A DNA stretch of 24,712 bases, taken from assembly GCA_014359855.1 (NCBI GenBank), contig JACIYQ010000157.1, positions 1 to 24,712 of the forward strand. Reading direction: 5' to 3'. The position numbers were made by a program, and so were the translations under genes. Source of the stretch: Parvibaculum sp. GTDB taxonomy: Bacteria; Pseudomonadota; Alphaproteobacteria; Parvibaculales; Parvibaculaceae. This document shows positions 8,576-15,524 of this stretch, in pieces (the first letter of the stretch is position 1; every line of letters starts with the position of its first letter). The notes beneath the pieces were generated by a model that searched no databases, was not told the origin of the DNA, and saw only the letters and a program-made list of their open reading frames with translations.

Positions 8576-9130
8576 TCACTTCGTAAAGTTGATGGGGCCG
8601 GCCATACCGGACTCGTAGTGACCCGGGATGTTGCAGGCGAACTCCAGTTCAGTCGGCTGCGTAAATTTCCAGACCAGTTCGGCCGTCTTGCCGGGCTCAA
8701 CCAATACGCTATTGGGGTCGTCATGCTTCATATCGCCCATGTTCATGCCGCCCATCTTTGAATGGTCCATCTTCGACATGTCATGGTTCATGCCCGTCGG
8801 CGTCAGCATGCCGTGTTCCATCATCATCGCCATTTCTTCTTGGTGCTTGGCGTGCATGGCGGCGGTACCGATGTTGAACTCGTGAAGCAGCTCGCCCTTG
8901 TTCACGAGCACGAAGCGGACGATCTCGCCCGGCTTCACGGTCAGACTTTCGGGTTCGTACAGATTGTCGCGCATAGTGATCGTCACGGTGCGCGTCGCCT
9001 GCTCGGCCTTGGCGGCCTCGCCGAATGCCAGGCTATGACCGGGAGATGCGAAAGCGGCGCTCGTGGCGGCGATCGTCGTGAGGCCGGCGAGCAAAGAGAT
9101 GCGGAGAAGGTTCGGGAGCGTCTTCGACAT
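8576..9130 (-). CDS. Plastocyanin/azurin-like cupredoxin with Met/His-rich insert
   Basis: The chosen start (ATG at 9130, AGGA upstream) gives 184 residues with a signal peptide (AGLTTIAATSAAFA). The cupredoxin fold ligands are His83 in LLHEFN, Cys166 in FACNIPGHYESGM, His171 and Met176. Between the first His and the Cys lies an insert rich in Met and His (MDHSKMGGMNMGDMKHDD) that probably binds extra copper, a feature of CopI-like proteins of cop clusters. It is likely a periplasmic copper-binding or electron-transfer protein. It lies 16 bases upstream of the multicopper oxidase gene. The longer frame to 9265 adds 45 residues without a leader and is not supported. Confidence 0.88.
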   Translation of the reverse strand: MSKTLPNLLRISLLAGLTTIAATSAAFASPGHSLAFGEAAKAEQATRTVTITMRDNLYEPESLTVKPGEIVRFVLVNKGELLHEFNIGTAAMHAKHQEEMAMMMEHGMLTPTGMNHDMSKMDHSKMGGMNMGDMKHDDPNSVLVEPGKTAELVWKFTQPTELEFACNIPGHYESGMAGPINFTK

Positions 9131-9366
9131 TTTGCGAATCCTGTTTGTCACATTGATGAGAGTGTCGAGGCTGTTTGAGGACACAGACCTCCAGCGGCCG
9201 GGAGCAAAACCTCCGGCGGGCGTGACAAGCGAATTGGAAGGGAGACGGGACGTGCGATAGTGCACTTCCGGACCTGCCGCGCCCGAACGAGCGCAGATCT
9301 TAAGTCAGCAGGAACGCGAAGTTCTCGATGTCCGAATCCCGCCCGAGCAGGGCAGCCGCGCGGAGA

Positions 9367-9747
9367 TCAGACGCGAGCGCGGGGAGGACGGAAAAGGCCG
9401 TCCGGGGCATTCGAGCCGGCGAACCGGTCTACATGAACACCCAGCCGTATCCCGGAAAAGGTGATGACGGCGACTTCCGCAATGGCGGCGACGATAACAG
9501 TCGGAGAGCAAGCGACGACGCAGCAGTTTCCAAGGGTCCCGTGCGTCGCGGGCTGCCCTTGGTCCTGCTGTGCTGCGGTTTCGCCGCAATCCTCCACTTG
9601 CGAGACGCGCGCATGACAGTCGTCCGCATGGGGCGATGTGGTCTCGACCGGATGGTCATGGGGACCTGATGCGGGCATGGAGTGGCCAATGCCGACGCTC
9701 GCCATGAGAAATGCCACAGCGACGAGTGCGCCTAATAGGCACCTCAT
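9367..9747 (-). CDS. Small secreted or membrane Cys/His-rich protein, copper-operon leader
   Basis: From the ATG at 9747 the product is 126 residues; an upstream ATG at 9780 adds eleven. A hydrophobic leader (LLGALVAVAFLMASVG) is followed by a His/Asp/Cys-containing segment (PASGPHDHPVE, DDCHARVSQVEDC). Then come a Cys cluster with a hydrophobic stretch (GNCCVVACSPTVIVAAIAEV) and a Pro-rich end (LFRPPRARV). I cannot name a characterised family. The same plan recurs in the product of 11581-11925, the first gene of the divergent operon, so the two look like paralogues. Position 236 bases upstream of the cupredoxin gene suggests it opens the operon or has its own promoter. A periplasmic metal-binding or sensing role is inference. 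Confidence 0.6.
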   Translation of the reverse strand: MRCLLGALVAVAFLMASVGIGHSMPASGPHDHPVETTSPHADDCHARVSQVEDCGETAAQQDQGQPATHGTLGNCCVVACSPTVIVAAIAEVAVITFSGIRLGVHVDRFAGSNAPDGLFRPPRARV

Positions 9748-9824
9748 ACCATCACTCAGCGTGAAGAAGGTACTTCCCATGGAGCTTGGCTAGCATGATT
9801 CTTCTGGCAGATCAAGGGTTCTAC

Positions 9825-9834
9825 CTCATCAAAT
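9825..9834. repeat. Target-site duplication, left copy
   Basis: CTCATCAAAT immediately precedes the left end of the IS4-family element and is repeated exactly at 11021-11030 after its right end. Ten bases fits the 9-12 bp duplications made by IS4-family transposases. The perfect match suggests a fairly recent insertion. Confidence 0.85.
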
Positions 9835-11020
9835 CTTAGCATCCCTCAGTTTTTTCTTGCCCTGAAGAATCCGGGTGTGATTCAAGGAGTCCGCCTTTTT
9901 TCAGGCGGAGGAACCGTGATGGGCGGGATCGAACACGTTGCTCGTGGGATCATAGCGGACCTTGAGGCGAAGCTGCCGGGCCAGCGCAGGACGCAGCGCG
10001 GCAAGCTGGGTCTTCTGGTGGCGACGATGCTGGAGGTGCGCAGCGCCAATTGCATGGACCTTGCGGCCTCACTGCCACGGCCGTGCAAGCTGGTCATCAA
10101 GCGCTATCAGTGGATCGAGCGTTTTCTGTCCAATGATCTGGTGGATGTGGACGCGGTGATGGCGCCTTATGGTCGCGAGGTGCTGAAGCATCTGGCGGAC
10201 GCCGGACAGACCGTTGTGCTGATGATCGACCAGAGCAAGGCGACCGATCTGCACCAGATGGTGATGGTCTCGGTGCGCCTCGGCAACCGGGCGCTGCCCT
10301 TGGCCTGGCGAGTGAAGGAGACGCAGGGCGCCATCGGCATTGCCGAACAGCGCAAGGCGCTGGAAGCGGTGCGGGCCATGCTGCCCGAGGGAGTGAGGGT
10401 GGTGCTGATGGGCGACCGTTTCTATGGCAGCCCCGATCTCATCGCCTGGTGCCGGAAGCAGGGGTGGCACTGGCGGCTGAGGCTCAAGCAGGAGCTGCTG
10501 GTGTTCGAGCAGGACGGCGAGACGACGCTTGGCGAGTGCTTCGCCCGTGGCGAGCGCATGCTCAGCGACATCGAACTCACCCACAAGCGCGTGCGGACCC
10601 ATGTCGCCATGGTTCACGAGGAGGGCCACCCCGAACCCTGGATCATCGCCCTCTCCGAAGCCCCGACAATACACCGTGCCTTCGATTATGGGCTGCGCTG
10701 GGGCATCGAGGCCATGTTCTCCGACTTCAAGACACGGGGCTTCGGGCTGGAGGACAGCCAGATCCAGTACCCGGACCGCCTTGCACGGCTGATCCTGGTC
10801 ATGGCGCTGGCCCTCTACTGGGCCGTCTCCACCGGCATGTGGGATGCCGAGCACAATCCCACCCCCGCCGAAAAAAAGACCCGCGGGACCGTCCGCGCAA
10901 GGCGGGGCGCAGCCTGATCTCCCTGTTCAAACGCGGCATACGACGGCTTCAGGCCATCTTCCAGTCCTTTGCCCCGTTACCTCGCCTCTGGGGGGCGTGG
11001 AGAAACTGAGGGATGGTAAG
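9835..11020 (+). mobile_element. Complete IS4-family insertion sequence, 1186 bp
   Basis: The ends form imperfect terminal inverted repeats. The left end reads CTTAGCATCCCTCAGTTT and the right end, on the opposite strand, reads CTTACCATCCCTCAGTTT, with a single difference over 18 bases. A perfect 10-bp direct repeat flanks the element. It carries one transposase gene with DDE residues. The -1 frame extension of that gene stops at 11009, inside the right inverted repeat, as is usual for compact IS elements. It is inserted at the 5' edge of the surviving merA remnant, between the two divergent copper operons. Confidence 0.9.
9919..11009 (+). CDS. IS4-family DDE transposase, likely completed by a -1 frameshift at an A7 run
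   Basis: The start ATG at 9919 has GGCGGAGG upstream. The DDE site is visible: Asp in VLMIDQSKATD, Asp in LMGDRFYGSPD, and Glu in YGLRWGIEAMFSDFKTRG (YREK-like region). In the start frame translation ends at 10917 (332 residues) with an unremarkable tail. At AAAAAAA (10871-10877) a -1 shift opens a frame that encodes a basic, family-like C-terminus (SLISLFKRGIRRLQAIF, then PLPRLWGAWRN) and stops at 11009, for 363 residues. The A run could work by ribosomal frameshifting or transcriptional slippage, or the gene could carry a one-base indel. The zero-frame product may be inactive or regulatory. Confidence 0.82.
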
Positions 11021-11030
11021 CTCATCAAAT
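11021..11030. repeat. Target-site duplication, right copy
   Basis: This exact copy of CTCATCAAAT directly follows the right inverted repeat of the insertion sequence and pairs with 9825-9834. Confidence 0.85.
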
Positions 11031-11531
11031 GGATGCCGTGCCGCTGCGACGCAACCAGTTCGTCTACATGGCCGCCTGCGGGGCCAAGCTCGCGGCGCTC
11101 AATGCGCTCTACGGGAATAGTCTCGCCTAGGACGATAGCACCATGCCCTGGGTGGTGTTCGCCGACCTGCAGGTGGCGGGCGTCGGCCTGAGCGAGGCCG
11201 CGGCGAGAGCCGCCGGCCATGAGGTCAAGACATCCATCGTGCCGCTCGACCATGTGCCACGCGCACGGGCAGCCCGCGACACGCGCGGACTGATCAAGCT
11301 GGTGGCGGGCGCCAACACCGACCGTCTGCCGGACGGTCAGACCTCGCGCCCGAGGGCACCGACAGCATTCAGACGCTGGCGCTGGCGCTTAAGTTCGGCA
11401 TGACCGCCAAGGCGCTTGCCGGGACGATCTTCCCGTACCTGACCACGGTCGAAGGGCTGAAGCTTGCCGCCCAGACTTTCGACAGGGGCGTGGCCAAGCT
11501 CTCCTGCTGCGTCGGTAAGATCCTCAAGTAG
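11031..11531 (+). pseudogene. merA: 3' remnant of mercuric reductase (merA), decayed
   Basis: Only about the last third of MerA can be recognised. NQFVYMAACGAKLAALNAL matches the FAD-domain end; after an in-frame TAG at 11128-11130 it continues PWVVFADLQVAGVGLSEAAA and PLDHVPRARAARDTRGLIKL. A frameshift near 11335-11342 then moves the reading to LAPEGTDSIQTLALALKFGM, IFPYLTTVEGLKLAAQTF and the C-terminal metal-binding pair SCCVG before the stop at 11531. The nonsense codon, the frameshift and the missing N-terminal two thirds make it non-functional. No mer transport or regulatory genes are present. It is a leftover of a mercury-resistance locus, now carrying the IS at its 5' edge. Confidence 0.85.
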
Positions 11532-11580
11532 CCGCGACACCTTGGAACTCGACAAGTTTCCGACGACAGCCTATGAATAC

Positions 11581-11925
11581 ATGATGGTCAAGCTTGTACG
11601 GATATTCGTGTTCGCCTTGCTCGCCGCATTCGCGGTCGGCTCGGGCGCGCACGCGATGAGCACAACCACCATGTCGATCAAGATGGCGCTCGCCGATGGC
11701 GGCGCCATGGATATGGCCGACTGTCAGGGCTGCGGCTCCGACGGTGACGGCGACGACGGCGGGCTTAGCTGTAGCATGGTGTGCGTCACTCCACTCCTGG
11801 CCAGTCTCAGCCCCGAGGGCAGTGTTCCGCTGGTGACCGGCATATCTCCGTCGGTCCGCGCCTTCTACGATCTTGCCGGACGGACAGGTCCGCCCGAACC
11901 CTACCCTCCCCGAACGCTCATCTGA
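11581..11925 (+). CDS. Small secreted Cys/Met-rich protein, leader gene of the second metal operon
   Basis: The product is 114 residues from the ATG at 11581 (or 113 from the adjacent ATG at 11584; no strong ribosome-binding site separates them). A signal peptide (VFALLAAFAVGSGAHA) is followed by a Met-rich segment (MSTTTMSIKMALADGGAMDM) and a Cys-rich, acidic stretch (CQGCGSDGDGDDGG). Then come LSCSMVCVTPLLASL and a Pro-rich end (GPPEPYPPRTLI). The order (leader, metal-ligand segment, Cys-x3-Cys plus hydrophobic stretch, PPR tail) parallels the protein at 9367-9747. I do not recognise a characterised family. Its place 141 bases before the multicopper oxidase gene suggests a copper-linked role. 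Confidence 0.65.
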   Translation: MMVKLVRIFVFALLAAFAVGSGAHAMSTTTMSIKMALADGGAMDMADCQGCGSDGDGDDGGLSCSMVCVTPLLASLSPEGSVPLVTGISPSVRAFYDLAGRTGPPEPYPPRTLI

Positions 11926-12066
11926 TCGGACGCCGGTCGGGGTACGCTCCGACCGCTGCGCCCTGCTGCGCTTCCCGGGCGACCGCGCGGGCAGCCGCCG
12001 CTCAATGCGTGTGCAGACCCGAGTCTGCGCATCCGAAGCACAGCGGAAATCAGATGAGAGCGAACC

Positions 12067-13539
12067 ATGTCACCGATCACTTTGGCGCTATCGCGCCGAA
12101 CTTTACTGAAGGCGTGCGCCGCCGGCGCTGCAAGCCTGAGCATGCCTGGCCTTATGTTGCCCGCACGTGCGGCCGGCGTCCGGGAGTTCTCCTTGCGGGC
12201 CGCGCCGGGACGGGCGCGGCTCGTTCCGGAGCCGCACGGCGAGACGCCCGCCTGGTGCTATAACGAGACCGTCCCCGGACCTGAAATCCGCGTTCGTCAG
12301 GGCGAGCGTCTTCGGATTACCGTCGAGAACGGGCTTGCCGAAGAGACCACAGTCCACTGGCACGGGCTCCGGGTCCCCAACGCCATGGATGGCGTGCCGC
12401 ATCTCAACCAGCCGCCGATCGCGCCGGGCGGAACCTTCGTCTACGAGTTCGACGCGGTCGATGCCGGCACCTTCTGGTATCACCCGCATCAGCGCAGCTT
12501 CGAGCAGGTCGGCCGCGGCCTGTACGGGCCGCTGATCGTCGAAGAGCCCGAACCGCCAAAAGTCGATCGGGAACTCGTCTGGGTGCTCGACGACTGGCGG
12601 CTCACGAAGTCTGCCGAGATCTCCAACGATTTCGGTAACGGCCATGACATGAGCCACAATGGCCGGATCGGCAACACCGTCACCATCAACGGTCGCGTGC
12701 CGGACGCGCGTCCGGTGCGCAGCGGCGAGCGCATCCGGCTGCGGCTCATCAATGCCGCGAACGCGCGCATCTTCAGCCTCGACTTCCAAGGCCATACACC
12801 GACGGTCATCGCGCTCGACGGCCAGCCGGTAACGCCGCACGCGCCAATGGGCGGCCTCGTCGTACTGGGACCGGCGATGCGGGCCGACATCATTCTCGAC
12901 ATGATGGGCGAGCCCGGCAGTCGGGTCTCGGTCATTGACCGCTTCTATCGGGACCTCGAATACCGGCTGGTCGACCTCGCCTACGGTGAGACAGCGTTTA
13001 GGGACACCATGCCTGACTGGCCGATCGTCCTGCCCGCCAATCCCTTGCGCGAACCAAATGTCGCTGCGGCGCTCCGCCACGAGGTGATCTTCAACGGCGG
13101 CATGATGGGCGGAATGGTGATGGCCGAGATGGGCGGCAGCATGGGCGAAGGAACATCAAGGGGAATGGGCGGCGGGATGATGCGCGGCATGATGGGCATG
13201 ATGCACGGCAATGGCATCTGGTTCGTCAATGGCAAGGCCGCCGAAGGCCATGTGCTAGACCCGATGCTGACGCTCGAACGCGATGGTTCGCATGTGATCG
13301 CCATGACCAATGCGACGGCGTGGCACCATCCGATCCACCTGCACGGCCATTCCTTCCGTGTGATCTCGCGCAACGGCGAGCCGACGCCGCACCGCGAATG
13401 GCAGGACACGGTGCTGATGGCGCCTCGGGAGAAGGTCGAGATCGCCTTCGTCGCCGACAATCCCGGCGACTGGATGTTCCACTGCCACATACTCGAACAC
13501 CAGGCCGGCGGGATGATGGGTGTCATCCGCGTCGCCTGA
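12067..13539 (+). CDS. Multicopper oxidase, Tat-exported (second copy type)
   Basis: The 490-residue protein has a Tat leader (LSRRTLLKACAAGAASLSM). The first cupredoxin domain carries HWHG (His97, His99) and HPH (His139, His141). The third carries HPIHLHGHSF and FHCHILEHQAGGM (His472, Cys473, His474, His478, axial Met483), so all four copper atoms can be bound. A Met/Gly-rich insert (GGGMMRGMMGMMHGNG region) near residues 350-380 resembles the Cu(I)-binding loops of CueO-like oxidases. It is shorter than, and clearly distinct from, the CopA oxidase at 6814-8559. Likely periplasmic cuprous oxidase; other substrates are possible. GATGAGAG lies upstream of the ATG, and a DUF411 gene follows after 24 bases. 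Confidence 0.9.
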   Translation: MSPITLALSRRTLLKACAAGAASLSMPGLMLPARAAGVREFSLRAAPGRARLVPEPHGETPAWCYNETVPGPEIRVRQGERLRITVENGLAEETTVHWHGLRVPNAMDGVPHLNQPPIAPGGTFVYEFDAVDAGTFWYHPHQRSFEQVGRGLYGPLIVEEPEPPKVDRELVWVLDDWRLTKSAEISNDFGNGHDMSHNGRIGNTVTINGRVPDARPVRSGERIRLRLINAANARIFSLDFQGHTPTVIALDGQPVTPHAPMGGLVVLGPAMRADIILDMMGEPGSRVSVIDRFYRDLEYRLVDLAYGETAFRDTMPDWPIVLPANPLREPNVAAALRHEVIFNGGMMGGMVMAEMGGSMGEGTSRGMGGGMMRGMMGMMHGNGIWFVNGKAAEGHVLDPMLTLERDGSHVIAMTNATAWHHPIHLHGHSFRVISRNGEPTPHREWQDTVLMAPREKVEIAFVADNPGDWMFHCHILEHQAGGMMGVIRVA

Positions 13540-13563
13540 TCCAGAGATTCAAGGAGAACCACC

Positions 13564-14010
13564 ATGCACAAGATCATCGTCGCCGCCCTCGCCGTCGCAA
13601 TTCTCGGTGCAGGCGTCTATCTCACGAACGCATCGCTCGCGGTCGCCCAGGAAGCGACCCTCTACAAGAACCCGCAATGCGGCTGCTGCGAAGCCTATGC
13701 CGACTATCTGCGCGACAACGGTTTCACCGTGACCGTCAAGCCGACCCATGAACTGGTCGCCATGAGCCGCGAGGCCGGCATCCCGGACGATTTCCAGGGC
13801 TGCCACCTCGCCTTCATCGACGATTATGTGGTGAGCGGCCATGTGCCTGTCGCGACCGTCAATCGCCTGCTCTCGGAGCATCCGGACATCAAGGGCGTGA
13901 CCTTGCCCGGCATGCCGATGGGATCACCCGGCATGAGCGGCGCCAAGACCGAACCTTTTACGATCTACGCCGTGGGTGACGGCAAGCCGTCCGTATACGC
14001 GGTCGAATAG
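13564..14010 (+). CDS. DUF411 family periplasmic metal-binding protein (second copy)
   Basis: The 148-residue protein has an N-terminal Sec-type leader or anchor (IIVAALAVAILGAGVYL). It contains the DUF411 pattern: NPQCGCCEAY (Cys39, Cys41, Cys42), QGCHLAFIDDYVVSGHVPV, and LPGMPMGSPGMSG near the end. Unlike the copy at 749-1228 it uses a Sec rather than a Tat leader, and the two diverge outside the motifs, so they are not a recent duplication. AAGGAGAA lies before the ATG. It sits between the multicopper oxidase and a Met-rich mini-protein, consistent with a copper-binding role in the periplasm. Confidence 0.9.
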   Translation: MHKIIVAALAVAILGAGVYLTNASLAVAQEATLYKNPQCGCCEAYADYLRDNGFTVTVKPTHELVAMSREAGIPDDFQGCHLAFIDDYVVSGHVPVATVNRLLSEHPDIKGVTLPGMPMGSPGMSGAKTEPFTIYAVGDGKPSVYAVE

Positions 14011-14022
14011 GGAGATTTTCCG

Positions 14023-14178
14023 ATGAACAACGCTCCGACCGGTATGGGCATGGGGATGATGGACGGCATGGGCGGCATGATGATGTGGGGCATGGGCCTT
14101 GTCTGGCTGCTCGTGATCGTCCTGCTCGTCCTCGGGATTGCGGCGCTGGTCAAATACCTCTTCGGGGGCAAACGCTGA
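14023..14178 (+). CDS. 51-residue Met/Gly-rich single-span membrane protein
   Basis: The short frame begins ATGAACAACGC, preceded by GGGAGA. The product starts with a Met/Gly-rich segment (PTGMGMGMMDGMGGMMM) containing roughly ten methionines. It continues with one strongly hydrophobic span (LVWLLVIVLLVLGIAALV) and ends KYLFGGKR. The stop overlaps the cytochrome c start (TGATG at 14176-14180), so it is translationally coupled into the operon. Small Met-rich membrane proteins are frequent in copper/silver loci; the methionines could bind Cu(I) near the membrane surface. No named family is claimed. Confidence 0.75.
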   Translation: MNNAPTGMGMGMMDGMGGMMMWGMGLVWLLVIVLLVLGIAALVKYLFGGKR

Positions 14179-14642
14179 TGAACCGCGCCATTATTGGCGC
14201 CACGATGTTGCTCGGCGGAAGCGCCGTGGCCGGGCTGCTCTGGGTCAGGTTTGATCAAAGTGGCCCGACGGAGGCATCCGCTGAACGGCTCGACCGCGGA
14301 CGCGCGATCTACGCGGCGAACTGCGCTTCATGTCACGGCGCGAAGCTCGAAGGCCAGCCGGACTGGAAGAGCCGCCTGCCGTCGGGTCGCCTGCCCGCGC
14401 CGCCGCACGACGCTTCGGGACACACGTGGCACCACTCTGACGGTGTCCTGTTCCGCATCACCAAGGAAGGACCCGCCGCGGTCGTCGGCGGCGGCTATCA
14501 GAGCGACATGCCTGGATTCGCTGGCGTGTTGTCCGACGAGGATATCCACGCGGTTCTGGACTTCATCAAGAGCTCTTGGCCGGAGCGGGAGCAGCAATAC
14601 CAGGCCGAGATGAGCCGCCGCGAAAGGGAGGCGAGCCAGTAA
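14178..14642 (+). CDS. Class I c-type cytochrome, membrane-anchored or secreted
   Basis: The 154-residue protein has a hydrophobic N-terminus (IIGATMLLGGSAVAGLLW) that may remain as an anchor. A single heme-binding motif CASCH (Cys49, Cys52, His53) is followed by the probable axial Met111 in SDMPGF. LSDEDIHAVLDFIKSSWP near the end is the usual C-terminal helix of cytochrome c. The tail is charged (QQYQAEMSRREREASQ). The start is set by the TGATG overlap with the preceding mini-gene, although the frame is open further upstream. It could accept electrons from the multicopper oxidase or thiol partners of this operon. Confidence 0.9.
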   Translation: MNRAIIGATMLLGGSAVAGLLWVRFDQSGPTEASAERLDRGRAIYAANCASCHGAKLEGQPDWKSRLPSGRLPAPPHDASGHTWHHSDGVLFRITKEGPAAVVGGGYQSDMPGFAGVLSDEDIHAVLDFIKSSWPEREQQYQAEMSRREREASQ

Positions 14643-15184
14643 AACCCCTGCCTGCGCTCGGGTTCCTGCTGGCACTGCTCGTCTCGACCGCGACGATGGC
14701 GGACGGGCCGAATGCCGTCCCGCTGCACGACACGCCGCAGCCGCTCGCCGCAATCTCGTTCGCCGATGAGAACGGCAACGCGCTTACGCTCGACCGCTGG
14801 CGCGGCAAGGTCGTCCTTCTCAACATCTGGGCCACCTGGTGCGCCCCTTGTCGCCACGAGATGCCGACACTGGACCGCCTTCAGGCAAGTCTCGGCGGCG
14901 AGCGCTTCGAGGTCGTGGCCCTGTCGATAGATCGCGCCGGTGTGGATGTCGTCCGCCGGTTCTTCGATAAGATCGGCATCCAACATCTGGGCATCGTCAT
15001 CGACGAGACGATGAAAGCATCGCGCGACATCGGGATCTACGGCCTCCCGGAGACATTGCTCATCGCCCCGGACGGGCGGGAACTCGGCCGGCTGATCGGA
15101 CCGGCCGAATGGGACACGCAGGAGATGGTCGCCTTCTTCGAGAGCGTCATCTCCGACCACACAGGAAAGGAATCTAGACGATGA
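14576..15184 (+). CDS. TlpA-like periplasmic thioredoxin-fold protein, start uncertain
   Basis: The protein has a leader (LPALGFLLALLVSTATMA) and a TlpA/ResA-type thioredoxin domain. The active site is WCAPC in NIWATWCAPCRHEMPTLDRL, with the cis-Pro region in GIYGLPETLLIAPDG. It reduces periplasmic disulfides or delivers reducing power to copper chaperones such as SCO. The start is unclear: the only conventional upstream start is TTG at 14576, which overlaps the cytochrome gene by 67 bases. The good Shine-Dalgarno AAGGGAGG (about 14623-14630) points to GTA at 14639, which is not a start codon; CTG at 14648 is another possibility. The stop overlaps the next start (ATGA). Confidence 0.85.
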   Translation: MAGAGAAIPGRDEPPRKGGEPVKPLPALGFLLALLVSTATMADGPNAVPLHDTPQPLAAISFADENGNALTLDRWRGKVVLLNIWATWCAPCRHEMPTLDRLQASLGGERFEVVALSIDRAGVDVVRRFFDKIGIQHLGIVIDETMKASRDIGIYGLPETLLIAPDGRELGRLIGPAEWDTQEMVAFFESVISDHTGKESRR

Positions 15185-15477
15185 CCACGGAACGGCCCGC
15201 CACAACTCCAACTCCGCGCGTCCCATTGTTCCTCAGGGTGCCCTGGCTGTCGAAACGTCGGATTGTCCTGCTTGTCGGCCTCGGGGCGCTCGCCGCAGGA
15301 CTTGCCCTGAACTGGAACTGGCTGACGGCCGTCGGCGCGGCGCCGGTCCTGATCAGCCTCGCGCCCTGCGCCGCGATGTGCGCCCTCGGCCTGTGCATGC
15401 GCGGCGGCGGGGCAAAGTCTTGCGCGACCCATGGCGAGACGGATGCAAGCCCACTGCCGCGGAACCGACAGAAGTGA
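15181..15477 (+). CDS. Small Cys-containing membrane protein of unknown function
   Basis: The 98-residue protein overlaps the tlpA-like stop by four bases. It has two hydrophobic segments: IVLLVGLGALAAGLALNW and a second from LTAVGAAPVLISLAPCAAMC. The second span contains a Cys-x3-Cys-x4-Cys arrangement (PCAAMCALGLC), and another Cys lies in the short tail (KSCATHG). Cysteines inside a membrane span next to a thioredoxin and a SCO gene suggest metal binding or thiol exchange. I cannot assign it to a characterised family. Confidence 0.7.
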   Translation: MTTERPATTPTPRVPLFLRVPWLSKRRIVLLVGLGALAAGLALNWNWLTAVGAAPVLISLAPCAAMCALGLCMRGGGAKSCATHGETDASPLPRNRQK

Positions 15478-15524
15478 TGTCGCCGACCGGCGTCATCGAC
15501 CGCAGGGATGTTCGAGGAGAAGAT

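Noticed and set aside
6043..8586. Long + strand open frame (847 codons) opposite copB and the CopA oxidase
   Set aside because: It is antisense to genes with clear motifs and leaders, its translation has no recognisable domain, and long antisense frames are common in GC-rich coding DNA.
9185..9215. MerR/CueR-type promoter dyad upstream of the cupredoxin gene
   Set aside because: A CTCC...GGAG arrangement is visible, but the half-sites pair poorly and the spacing does not match the 19-20 bp MerR-family promoter geometry.
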